Part shown: piece after piece, positions 8,326 to 15,254 of the stretch | Layout of the letters: the number at the start of each line of letters is the position of its first letter | Numbering within the stretch: position 1 is the stretch's first letter | Assembly (NCBI GenBank): GCA_964538675.1 | Contig: CAZIGM010000021.1 | Coordinates: 1-30,155, forward strand | Direction: 5' to 3' | Source of the DNA: CAZIGM01 sp964538675 | Lineage (GTDB): Bacteria > Bacillota > Bacilli > Tepidibacillales > Tepidibacillaceae | Length of the DNA stretch: 30,155 bases | Made by a program: the position numbers and the translations under genes | Notes under the pieces: model-generated | Databases searched by the model: none | Told to the model about the DNA's origin: nothing | What the model saw: only the letters and a program-made list of their open reading frames with translations

Positions 8326-8694
8326 CTATGTATGTTCAATAATTACTTTTGCCACTGCTAATTCCTTTGTATGAGAAATACTAATATGATAAATAAATTT
8401 TCCCAATCCAAAGTCACTATTTATCTTAATAAAAGGTTTTCCTGAATCAAGATTTAGAATCTCTATATCTTTCCAATTTAACTGACTAACTATACCTGTC
8501 CCTATAGCCTTAGCAACCGCCTCTTTACCTGCAAATCTACCAGCTATATACTCTAACTTTCTTGTTTTGTCGATTGGACATTGGTTTGTCTCATTATCAG
8601 AAAGTATTTTATTTACAAAGTTTTTTTCCTTTCTTTCTAATATTTTTTCTATTCGACTTATTTCAATCACATCTATACCAATTCCATATATCAT
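8326..8694 (-). CDS. acpS: Holo-[acyl-carrier-protein] synthase
   Basis: A 122-residue AcpS-type phosphopantetheinyl transferase that moves 4'-phosphopantetheine from CoA to acyl carrier protein. The motifs MIYGIGIDVIEI (Asp8, Mg ligand) and RFAGKEAVAKAIGTG (Glu57) are intact, and the C-terminal HISISHTKELAVA is typical. The start is ATG behind GAGGT. It is the first gene of the minus-strand group with nnr and the LolA-like lipoprotein, as in many Bacilli and Clostridia. Confidence 0.96.
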   Translation of the reverse strand: MIYGIGIDVIEISRIEKILERKEKNFVNKILSDNETNQCPIDKTRKLEYIAGRFAGKEAVAKAIGTGIVSQLNWKDIEILNLDSGKPFIKINSDFGLGKFIYHISISHTKELAVAKVIIEHT

Positions 8695-8800
8695 AATAAT
8701 TACCTCATATTACAATTATTTTTTAAACTCTTTATATATTTTCTGTTTTTCTTCACCATTTCCCTTTTCTATTATTGTTATAATTACCCTACATTATAAT

Positions 8801-8832
8801 AAAAAGACTGTTTCATTATAAACAGTCTTTAT
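8801..8832 (-). terminator. Intrinsic terminator after the terC gene
   Basis: On the minus strand AAGACTGTTT / AAACAGTCTT forms a strong stem around ATAATG and is followed by TTTATT. It ends the manganese-riboswitch transcript before acpS. Confidence 0.88.
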
Positions 8833-8854
8833 CTTTATACACATGGAATAATAA

Positions 8855-9526
8855 TTAAGCATTACTTTTTTTTCTTGCTATATAGCCAAATATTAACACA
8901 AGAACAGTTATGGTGATTGGAATTATCCACTCAGCTCCTGGTGAACGATAAAATATTTTTTCATGCATTAGCGCATCGTCGACTATCATACCTCCAGCTG
9001 TATATGCTATAACTCCCGCACCAATGTATACAATGATTGGGTATTTATCAATAAAACGCAGAATTATAGTACTACCCCATACAATTATTGGAATACTAAC
9101 TAACAAACCCAAAATAACTAGTATTACATCTCCTTTAGCAGCACCAGCAACAGCTAAAACATTATCAATTCCCATTAAAAGATCCGCAAAAATGATAGTT
9201 CTTACAGCCTCAGAGATGCTTTTTCCTGAATTAATATCATCATGCTTACCTTTATCACATAATAATTTATATGCTATCCAAATAAGTAATACTCCGCCTA
9301 TAAATTTAATTAGAGGTATTTTTAGAATGTAAACAGCAATAATAGTCATACTTGCCCTAACAATAATTGCCCCCAACACTCCCCAGAAAATAGCCTTTTT
9401 CCTTTGAGATTGAGGCAACTTTCTCGTTGCTAAAGCAATCAGTATTGCATTATCTCCTCCTAATACAAGGTCTATTAGAATAATACTAATTAATCCACTA
9501 ATGAATTCTGAAGTGAATAATTCCAT
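8855..9526 (-). CDS. TerC-family membrane metal exporter (YkoY/MeeF type)
   Basis: A polytopic membrane protein of about 223 residues in the TerC family. The acidic metal-site motifs VLGGDNAI (Asp25, Asn26) and ADLLMGIDNVLAVA (Asp115, Asp121) lie in membrane helices. Bacillus members YkoY and YceF export manganese, probably to load secreted enzymes, and ykoY is controlled by a yybP-ykoY riboswitch. Here the same riboswitch class sits in the leader at 9594-9688, which strongly supports Mn2+ as the substrate. The ATG at 9526 (9 nt after GGAGG) is the preferred start; an in-frame TTG one codon upstream is also possible. The gene is monocistronic, closed by the terminator at 8801-8832. Confidence 0.9.
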   Translation of the reverse strand: MELFTSEFISGLISIILIDLVLGGDNAILIALATRKLPQSQRKKAIFWGVLGAIIVRASMTIIAVYILKIPLIKFIGGVLLIWIAYKLLCDKGKHDDINSGKSISEAVRTIIFADLLMGIDNVLAVAGAAKGDVILVILGLLVSIPIIVWGSTIILRFIDKYPIIVYIGAGVIAYTAGGMIVDDALMHEKIFYRSPGAEWIIPITITVLVLIFGYIARKKSNA

Positions 9527-9571
9527 CAAAAAATTCCTCCACTAATTATTATAATTTGCAAAATTAAAATA

Positions 9572-9601
9572 AAAAAACCTTTATCTTTATTAGATAAAGG
9601 T
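9572..9601 (-). terminator. Riboswitch-controlled terminator in the terC leader
   Basis: On the minus strand ACCTTTATC / GATAAAGGT forms a 9-bp stem with loop TAATAAA, followed by seven T. Its 5' arm (ACCTTTA) also forms the 3' side of the riboswitch P1 stem (pairs with TAAAAGG near 9682-9688), so the two structures exclude each other. Mn2+ binding should block the terminator and turn the gene on. Confidence 0.88.
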
Positions 9602-9688
9602 CTTGCTAACAACATACTTAGTTGCCGACAAAGCCGAGGATAACTCCTGTATTGACGACTTTGTCACTTAATAGCTACTCCCCTTTTA
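9594..9688 (-). ncRNA. yybP-ykoY (manganese) riboswitch
   Basis: On the minus strand the leader shows the class signature: GGGGAGTAGC at the 5' side, then GTCGTCAATACAGG, then CCTCGGCTTTGTCGGCAAC and a closing GCAAGACCTTTA. The order and the conserved L1 and L3 segments fit the Mn2+-sensing yybP-ykoY aptamer. The downstream gene is a TerC-family protein, the usual partner. Confidence 0.93.
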
Positions 9689-9692
9689 ATAG

Positions 9693-9721
9693 AGATTATC
9701 ATTAACAATAAACAATGTCAA
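9693..9721 (-). promoter_or_regulatory. Promoter of the riboswitch-terC transcript
   Basis: On the minus strand TTGACA (9716-9721) and TAATCT (9693-9698) are separated by 17 nt and lie just upstream of the aptamer. Confidence 0.65.
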
Positions 9722-9883
9722 TTATATAATACTATACTATACACTTCTAAAAGGATAATTGATTTTCTTCTGGTTCTCTATTTTCATTTTATGGGTTACA
9801 ATAAAAATATATATATTTAAAATAATATCATTTTTATTATAACTTATTATTAATATTGTTAATCTATGAAAGGAGGCATAGCA

Positions 9884-10303
9884 TTGTTAGAACAAAATTT
9901 AGCCCGTTTTGGGGTTTCAATGGATAAAAATTTATTAAATAAATTTGATGAACTCATAGAAAATATAGGTTACAAAAACCGTTCTGAAGCAGTCAGAGAT
10001 TTAGTTCGTGATGCATTAGTTAAACAGACATGGAAAGAAGATAATCAATTAGTTGCTGGAAGTATCCTTATCTTTTACGATCATCACCGAAACAATTTAG
10101 TAGAAGAAATTACTAACATTCAACACGATTATCATGATCAAATTTTAGGATCAACACACTTCCATGTGGATAAACATAATTGCTTAGAAATAATAATAAT
10201 TAAAGGAAAAGCAAAAGAATTACAACTTCTTAGTGACCAAATTATTAGTTTAAAAGGAGTTAAATACGGCAAATTTACTGTTTCCCCAATTGAAAGTGTT
10301 TGA
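9884..10303 (+). CDS. nikR: Nickel-responsive regulator NikR
   Basis: A 139-residue ribbon-helix-helix plus ACT-like regulator. The DNA-binding part is ARFGVSMDKNLLNKFDELI...RSEAVRDLVRDAL. The nickel site is complete: His81, His92 and His94 in STHFHVDKHNCLE, and Cys100, each five residues after the Escherichia coli ligands 76, 87, 89 and 95. I choose the TTG at 9884 as start: AAAGGAGG lies 7 nt upstream of it, whereas an in-frame ATG at 9866 would make that ribosome site part of the coding region. No nickel transporter or nickel enzyme is in the window, so its targets are elsewhere. It is transcribed away from terC. Confidence 0.93.
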   Translation: MLEQNLARFGVSMDKNLLNKFDELIENIGYKNRSEAVRDLVRDALVKQTWKEDNQLVAGSILIFYDHHRNNLVEEITNIQHDYHDQILGSTHFHVDKHNCLEIIIIKGKAKELQLLSDQIISLKGVKYGKFTVSPIESV

Positions 10304-10319
10304 TAATTCTAAGATTAAA

Positions 10320-10362
10320 TTATTAAACCACTTTAAAAAACTAATTAAAGTGGTTTTATTAT
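10320..10362. terminator. Terminator between the convergent nikR and chemoreceptor genes
   Basis: AAACCACTTTAA / TTAAAGTGGTTT is a 12-bp stem with an 8-nt loop, followed on the plus strand by TATTAT. Both flanks are T-rich on their own strands, so it can serve nikR and the chemoreceptor gene. Confidence 0.8.
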
Positions 10363-10379
10363 GGTAGTGTAAAATAGTC

Positions 10380-12116
10380 TTATTCTAGTTTAAAGTTATC
10401 TATTATATCTTTATTTAATTCTTCTGATATATTTGCTTGAGACATAGCTACTTTAGAAACCTCATCGATAGCAGTTGCTGTTTGATTAATATTATCATTT
10501 ATATCTTGAGACCCCATATTTGATTCTTGCATTGCACTAGCAACCATCTCTAGAGATAAATTAAACTCCTTAATATTATTTTTTATTTCAATTGCTCTAT
10601 TTTTAAAATCATCTACCAATTGCTCAACCGTTTGGGCATCCTTATTATATAAGTTCCCAGCTTCAATTAATTCCTCATAATCAGCTACAACGTCTTCATC
10701 AATAAATTTAATTAGACCACTAGAACTTTTTGCTATCTCGTTAAATGCTGCTCGAACATCAAATATTACTTTTTTAATATTTTCTACAGTTTGAGACGAC
10801 TCCTCTGCTAGTTTTTTAACTTCATCCGCAACTACTGCAAATCCTTTGCCGTGTTCTCCAGCTCTAGCTGCTTCTATTGAGGCATTTAATGCCAACAAAT
10901 TAGTCTGTTCTGCTATATCCGATATTTCATCAGCCATCTTTCCAATTCCGTCCACAACTTTTCCTTTTTCAATAGCTTGATGAATTTCTGCTAATTTCTC
11001 TTCGTTTAATTTCTTTAGTTTGATTTTTGAATTATTTCCTTCATCCTTCATCTTTTCAGCTCTAATTTTAATCTCTTCTACAATAGTGCTTCCTTCTAAG
11101 GATTTTTGATCTAAAATATTGGCTTGATCTAATATTTGATTGCTCGATAAAGTCATTTTACTAATCGATGTCCCAATTTCTTCACTACCAGCCGCAATTT
11201 GCTGTACATTACTATTAATATTTTGAATTTGTGCGCTAACTTCCTCAACAGTCGCACTAAGTTCTTCACTTAAAGAGCTTACCTCCATACTACGATCTGA
11301 AAATCTAATTATTAAATTCTTTAATTTCTTATTTATATTATCAAAAGCGTTAACAAGTTCTCCAATCTCATCTTTTCTATTTAAGTACTTCTTAGGTATA
11401 TTTTTAGAAAAATCGCCATCTGCTATACTATTAGCGTGTTTTACTGCCGCTCTTAAAGGACCAGTCAAGCTAAATGATAATATGCTGTTAGAAAGTATCC
11501 CTAAGAAAATAATTATTCCAATAATAATAATAAAATTTATGTATGCATTTTCATAACTTATAGTACTTTCATTTTTTAAAGCTGTAGCTTCATTTATATT
11601 TTTATCAATAATTCCACTTATTAGGTTGTTTAAACTATCAAATTTTTGTTCCAGATTATTATAAGCTGTATCTATATTCCCGATATCAGTGCTAATAATA
11701 TTGGCCATACTATCTCTTTGTTGTATAAATTGATTATATGTACTTTTAAATTCTTCCATTGATTCTTTCGATTCTTTTCTTGGATTAGTAGCTTCGTACT
11801 GTAAAATTAGATTGTTTACTTCTTTATCTATTTCTGATAGCTTTGCCCGTGATTCTAATAAAAAATTATTATCATCAGTAATATTCGATTTGTATAAAAC
11901 GTTGTTAACCTCTAATTGTGAATGATTCAGATTGCTTTGAATTTCGTTAAGAATTAAATTAGTAGTTAATCCTTCATGATATATTTGTTCAAGATTATTG
12001 TTGATTTCTCTCATATCATAAAGACTAATATAAGTTAATAAAAGCATTAGTAAAACAACAGCGAAAAAATTTAATATTAATTTTACTCTTAGTTTAATAT
12101 TATAAAAAAATTTCAT
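10380..12116 (-). CDS. Methyl-accepting chemotaxis protein
   Basis: A 578-residue chemoreceptor. The first membrane helix (about 13-31) is followed by an extracytoplasmic four-helix-bundle sensor (about 35-190) without obvious ligand residues. A second membrane helix (about 193-215), a HAMP domain (about 216-268) and a cytoplasmic coiled coil complete it. The highly conserved tip that contacts CheA and CheW is intact at about 400-436 (IAEQTNLLALNASIEAARAG, then EHGKGFAVVADEVKKLAEES). The ligand is unknown. No other chemotaxis or flagellar gene lies in the window, so it is an orphan receptor. Start: ATG behind AAGGGG. Confidence 0.95.
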   Translation of the reverse strand: MKFFYNIKLRVKLILNFFAVVLLMLLLTYISLYDMREINNNLEQIYHEGLTTNLILNEIQSNLNHSQLEVNNVLYKSNITDDNNFLLESRAKLSEIDKEVNNLILQYEATNPRKESKESMEEFKSTYNQFIQQRDSMANIISTDIGNIDTAYNNLEQKFDSLNNLISGIIDKNINEATALKNESTISYENAYINFIIIIGIIIFLGILSNSILSFSLTGPLRAAVKHANSIADGDFSKNIPKKYLNRKDEIGELVNAFDNINKKLKNLIIRFSDRSMEVSSLSEELSATVEEVSAQIQNINSNVQQIAAGSEEIGTSISKMTLSSNQILDQANILDQKSLEGSTIVEEIKIRAEKMKDEGNNSKIKLKKLNEEKLAEIHQAIEKGKVVDGIGKMADEISDIAEQTNLLALNASIEAARAGEHGKGFAVVADEVKKLAEESSQTVENIKKVIFDVRAAFNEIAKSSSGLIKFIDEDVVADYEELIEAGNLYNKDAQTVEQLVDDFKNRAIEIKNNIKEFNLSLEMVASAMQESNMGSQDINDNINQTATAIDEVSKVAMSQANISEELNKDIIDNFKLE

Positions 12117-12241
12117 TTGTCTACTACCCCTTCTATTTCTGTTTATTATTAACTAAAATATTACCACTAAAGTAGTTCTAAATCATCTAAATTTTTTTAT
12201 AATTGCAATTTTTGTGAAAAAAGTCCTAAATGGAAGAGAAT

Positions 12242-12616
12242 CTAATTATTAAACCTACTTTTTCTCCCTTTGCGGAACCTATGCCCTTGTCGTAAACAAG
12301 GCGAACATTCATGATTACTCATATCACAAACAACGTAATCACCACCACCAATATTCAATATTTTCCCACTGACTAAACAATCTGCTACTTTTTGTTTCCC
12401 ATCATTATATAGTCTTTGAACAGTAGAACGGGCTACTCCCATTATTTCTGCACATTCTTCTTGATCAAGAGATTCTAAATCTATTAATCTTATTGATTCG
12501 TATTCTTCAATAGACATATCTATTTGTTGTTTATTTTCTTCTTTTTGGTTTAATGGTCCAAATACACGATGATTTGGAAGATTGCATACTCTCTTTTGTT
12601 TTCTTGGTCTCGGCAT
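12242..12616 (-). CDS. DUF134 family putative DNA-binding protein
   Basis: A 124-residue protein that begins MPRPRKQKRVC, the hallmark of the DUF134 family. A sigma-70 region-4-like helix-turn-helix lies at about 52-76 (DQEECAEIMGVARSTVQRLY). The C-terminal part has Cys97, Cys104 and Cys107 with two His (CDMSNHECSPCLRQGH), which together with Cys11 could bind a metal or iron-sulfur cluster; that binding is inferred. The family is common in anaerobes, often next to NifX/NifB-like (dinitrogenase cofactor) and DUF5320 genes. Here two DUF5320-like genes lie upstream, but no NifX-like gene is present. The function is unknown beyond probable transcription control. Confidence 0.88.
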   Translation of the reverse strand: MPRPRKQKRVCNLPNHRVFGPLNQKEENKQQIDMSIEEYESIRLIDLESLDQEECAEIMGVARSTVQRLYNDGKQKVADCLVSGKILNIGGGDYVVCDMSNHECSPCLRQGHRFRKGRKSRFNN

Positions 12617-12665
12617 ATATTAACAACTCCATTCACTAATACTTAATTCAAATTGTATTTGATAT

Positions 12666-12814
12666 CAGACTGTAGAAAAAGTCCTATTTCTTCGTTACTG
12701 TTAAAATCTCCGGTACTTACTTACGTCGGAGTAAGCTCCGTTCCTCGATTTTAACGTGCCTTGAACTAGTACATTTTCTTCAGTCTGTCAGGTTGTTGAC
12801 TTTCTCAACAACCT
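12666..12814 (-). repeat. R2a: inverted-repeat element, minus orientation
   Basis: About 149 nt, roughly 80 % identical by eye to the reverse complement of 24313-24458. Terminal arms CAGACTG and CAGTCTG. The shared core holds TCAAGGCACG, CGAGGAACGGAGCTTACT and GTAACGAAGAAAT. A side hairpin GGTTGTTGA / TCAACAACC is also shared. It lies upstream of the DUF134 gene. No ORF inside. Confidence 0.8.
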
Positions 12815-12815
12815 A

Positions 12816-12840
12816 AAATCTAAATTATATTTAGATTACA
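12816..12840. repeat. Short inverted repeat next to R2a
   Basis: AATCTAAA / TTTAGATT around TTATA. It may be a remnant of a terminator or of the repeat flank; there is no T-run on either side. Confidence 0.35.
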
Positions 12841-12885
12841 TACATATTTATCACTTTTCAATTCTTATAATAATTTCTATTATAC

Positions 12886-12916
12886 AGAAAAAAGGATGAA
12901 TTAATCACCCTTTTAT
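12886..12916 (-). terminator. Intrinsic terminator after the DUF5320-like gene
   Basis: On the minus strand AAGGGTGA / TCATCCTT (one G-U pair) with loop TTAAT is followed by TTTTTT. Confidence 0.7.
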
Positions 12917-12958
12917 CATCATATGTTCTAAGGATTAAAACCCTCTTCTCTAACGACT

Positions 12959-13201
12959 TTACTTATTTTCCTCTTCTAAATTTTTATTTATTACATCAAG
13001 TCTAGCTTCAAGCATCTCTTTTTCCTCTTGCAATGAGTAATTGTCACTCCGTCCAAATCCTCTTCCTCTTCCGCAGCCCCGTCCTCGACCAGACCCTATA
13101 TCACTTGATATATTATCAGAATTCTTTGGATTACAATTACCCATTCCTCTTCCTGTTTTAGATCCCTTTCCTTGTGGACCAGTACCATTTAACCCTGGCA
13201 T
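12959..13201 (-). CDS. DUF5320-like Gly/Arg-rich small protein
   Basis: An 80-residue protein. Its N-terminus MPGLNGTGPQGKGSKTGRGM and the following GNCNP are typical of the DUF5320 family. A Gly/Arg-rich low-complexity segment (GSGRGRGCGRGRGFGRS) and a short C-terminal coiled coil (about 57-80, LQEEKEMLEARLDVINKNLEE) come next. In other anaerobes such proteins occur beside DUF134 and dinitrogenase-cofactor NifX-like proteins; the biochemical role is unknown. Start ATG behind AGAGGTG. A second, shorter member is encoded immediately upstream. Confidence 0.85.
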   Translation of the reverse strand: MPGLNGTGPQGKGSKTGRGMGNCNPKNSDNISSDIGSGRGRGCGRGRGFGRSDNYSLQEEKEMLEARLDVINKNLEEENK

Positions 13202-13271
13202 TATTGAACACCTCTTTTGTTAAAGTTAATGTTAAGAACCCATCTTCTGCTTCTACTTATTTGCCTTAATC

Positions 13272-13445
13272 TTAACTTCTTCCCTTACCTAGACCTCTAC
13301 CTTGACCTAACCCTTTGCCTTTACCTCTGCCTTGACCCTGGGTTTGGGTTTGGTTATCAATAGCTTTTTTTGGATTGCAATTACCCATTCCTCTTCCTGT
13401 CTTAGGTCCTATTCCAGAAGGACCTGTTCCATTTCTATCAGGCAT
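13272..13445 (-). CDS. Second DUF5320-like small protein, lacking the coiled coil
   Basis: A 57-codon ORF that starts MPDRNGTGPSGIGPKTGRGM and continues GNCNPKK, clearly a paralogue of the downstream 80-residue protein. After residue 36 it is almost only Gly, Arg, Lys, Gln and Leu (GQGRGKGKGLGQGRGLGKGR) and it has no C-terminal coiled coil. An ATG lies 9 nt after AGGGGGT. The two genes are 70 nt apart on the same strand, so tandem duplication with loss of the C-terminal region in this copy is likely. Confidence 0.8.
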   Translation of the reverse strand: MPDRNGTGPSGIGPKTGRGMGNCNPKKAIDNQTQTQGQGRGKGKGLGQGRGLGKGRS

Positions 13446-13523
13446 TAATTCTAACCCCCTTTTGTTTTGGGCATATGTTCATTATATCTTATTTTGATCA
13501 TATGTCAATAACCTACACAAGAT

Positions 13524-14741
13524 TTAAGACATTAGTCTCTTTTCACCTTGTAAATCCCTTATTGACTTAACATTTTGTGTAACCTCCATTGTTCCAATAT
13601 ATTCATTTTCTTTGTCCCTTAAAGCAAAGTACCTTATATAAACATACATGTCTCCCATTTCAATCCAGAAATCCTCGTGATTTTTTTTGCCTGACCTAAA
13701 ATCTTCTAACATCTTATTAACAATGTGAATACTTGCAGGAGGATGACAATTCTGCACAGTTCTACCTATAATGGCCTTTGTTCTAGTAAAAATCCTATCT
13801 TCACCATGCGAAAAATATTTAACTTTATCATCTTTATCAATAAATGTAACTTCTACAGGAAGATTTTCTAATAATAAATTTATTTCTTTAAGCGAAAGAA
13901 TGCCCGTTTCAAATTTAACGTACCCTTCTTCAACATCATCTCTTTTTTTAGCTTTTTCTTCAGAGTTTTCTCTATTTGGAATCCATCTTCCCTGCGGCTC
14001 TATTAAAAAATATCCTACATCATCACTTTCCTCATATATTTTCGTCCATTGATCCTCTGTAAAATAGTCCATAGTTAAAGGAAATAGAATATTTTTTTCT
14101 TTATATATCATTTCAACAGTCTTGTTAATTGTCTCTTCAATCTTTGGTATTACTATTTCCTTATCTTCATTATTGGATAACATTTTAATAATATTTTTAA
14201 TACCAGCTCTAATTTCATCATCCACTCCCCACATAACTTGAGGCGGTGCGGTTATTCCGTATTTCTCTAAAAGAGGGAATAAAAGATATTCCTTTCTTTG
14301 ATAATGCTTATCTATACCTAACAGTAGTTTAAAATTTTCTATTAAATTATTAGTAATTTCATTGTTATTCTTTTCTTTATATTTACTAAAACTTGGCTTT
14401 ATTTTATTATCAATAAACTCCTGCAAAGCCTTGTTTTCTAACTCTAATGTATGTAAGGGATGTCCAGGTATATCTAGCGGAGAATTCACTCGGTGTATTT
14501 CCTCTATTGAACCTTTAAAAACAGCTGAGTGTACATCACACAATGCTTGTACATTCTCTACTGGCATTCCTTCCTTTATTAAAGCCTCTTCCATTTCTGA
14601 TATATCTGATGTGGTTACACCTTGAATAAGTTTTTCAAATCTAGGCTTTACTTCTTCTAAACTCTTACCATTATGTAATTCCATAATAAGTTCCTTTAGT
14701 ATTTTTTGCTTATGTTCTCTGTTGTTAATGAATTCGCTCAT
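13524..14741 (-). CDS. DUF438 protein with hemerythrin-like and PAS domains
   Basis: A 405-residue protein. An N-terminal DUF438 domain (about 10-80) is followed by a hemerythrin-like four-helix domain (about 90-235) with candidate di-iron ligands His94, His97, His146 and Glu151 (HPLHTLELE, DKHYQRKEYLLFP). A C-terminal PAS domain (about 285-395) contains VTFIDKDDKVKYFSHGEDRIF and GRTVQNCHPP. Such proteins are common in anaerobes and are thought to sense oxygen or nitric oxide through the di-iron centre. No output domain is present, so it must act through a partner. Start ATG behind GGAGGG. It is divergent from the membrane-protein cluster at 15050-16942. Confidence 0.9.
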   Translation of the reverse strand: MSEFINNREHKQKILKELIMELHNGKSLEEVKPRFEKLIQGVTTSDISEMEEALIKEGMPVENVQALCDVHSAVFKGSIEEIHRVNSPLDIPGHPLHTLELENKALQEFIDNKIKPSFSKYKEKNNNEITNNLIENFKLLLGIDKHYQRKEYLLFPLLEKYGITAPPQVMWGVDDEIRAGIKNIIKMLSNNEDKEIVIPKIEETINKTVEMIYKEKNILFPLTMDYFTEDQWTKIYEESDDVGYFLIEPQGRWIPNRENSEEKAKKRDDVEEGYVKFETGILSLKEINLLLENLPVEVTFIDKDDKVKYFSHGEDRIFTRTKAIIGRTVQNCHPPASIHIVNKMLEDFRSGKKNHEDFWIEMGDMYVYIRYFALRDKENEYIGTMEVTQNVKSIRDLQGEKRLMS

Positions 14742-14860
14742 TAGTTTTCCCTCCTAATAATAGTTTTTTCTTTATTTAAAGTAGTTTAAGATTAAACAAA
14801 TAATCATATTTTTTAACAATAAAGAGTTTAATCTCTTTACTTTTAAAATATAATACTTGT

Positions 14861-14879
14861 AGAATTTCTACAAGCATTC
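14861..14879. promoter_or_regulatory. Candidate operator dyad between DUF438 and the plus-strand cluster
   Basis: CTTGTAGAA-T-TTCTACAAG is a perfect 9-bp dyad with a one-base centre, too tight for a terminator loop. On the minus strand it overlaps a possible -35 (TTGTAG) 17 nt from TATTTT. A second small dyad, AAAGAG / CTCTTT, lies at about 14822-14839. Otherwise the 308-nt gap at 14742-15049 is AT-rich with no gene. Confidence 0.4.
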
Positions 14880-15049
14880 TTATTTATTATTCACACTTTG
14901 GTCCTAAAATAAAATGATTTTATACAAACTTATTACAATTAATCAAATCTTGATTATTATTAAAGGTTTTTCTTTTCTTTTGTTGAAAAAATTAAGTAAT
15001 TATTAAAATTCTTTTTTAGCTTCAAATCTTTTAAATTGTTTTAGGAGTG

Positions 15050-15254
15050 ATGAACATGTTATCTGTTATCTATGCTAACAATGTTTGTAATGAGTTACCT
15101 AGCAACTTTGCCATCTACGACTACACTGCAATGGTTGGATCAGAGCGTAAATTCAATTGTTCAACTTTTAGCAATGGCAGGTCATATTCTACTTTACCGT
15201 GGTTTGAACAGGTTAAATAAAATTAAATCAAATATGGAGGAGTATAATGTCTGA
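15050..15254 (+). pseudogene. Small hydrophobic ORF, probably frameshifted at its start
   Basis: The longer protein-like frame (ATG 15072 to TGA 15254, 60 residues) has a hydrophobic part with SVNSIVQLLAMAGHILLYRG, and its stop overlaps the ATG of the next gene, as in a coupled operon. But no ribosome site precedes ATG 15072. The good site AGGAG (15044-15048) serves ATG 15050 or 15056, which open a different frame (MNMLSVIYANN...). That frame runs for 57 codons, has no hydrophobic stretch and looks like a shadow. A single shift near 15075-15085 would join the two into one protein. It is either a decayed gene, a sequencing indel, or a programmed shift. Confidence 0.4.

Noticed and set aside
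9024..9332. 102-codon plus-strand ORF opposite terC
   Set aside because: Antisense to a gene with intact family motifs and no ribosome site of its own.
9690..9725. Fur/MntR box over the terC promoter
   Set aside because: Only a partial match to a GATAATNATTATC-type dyad; the AT-rich context makes chance matches likely.
9866..9883. ATG start for NikR
   Set aside because: This ATG would place AAAGGAGG inside the gene; the TTG at 9884 is at ideal distance from it.
13041..13223. Pro-rich 60-codon ORF opposite the DUF5320-like gene
   Set aside because: Its proline and leucine richness is only the complement of the Gly/Arg codons on the other strand.
15050..15223. 57-codon ORF (MNMLSVIYANN...) as a real protein
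   Set aside because: It has the ribosome site but its composition is polar, without structure, and the overlapping frame looks coding; treated as part of a frameshifted gene.
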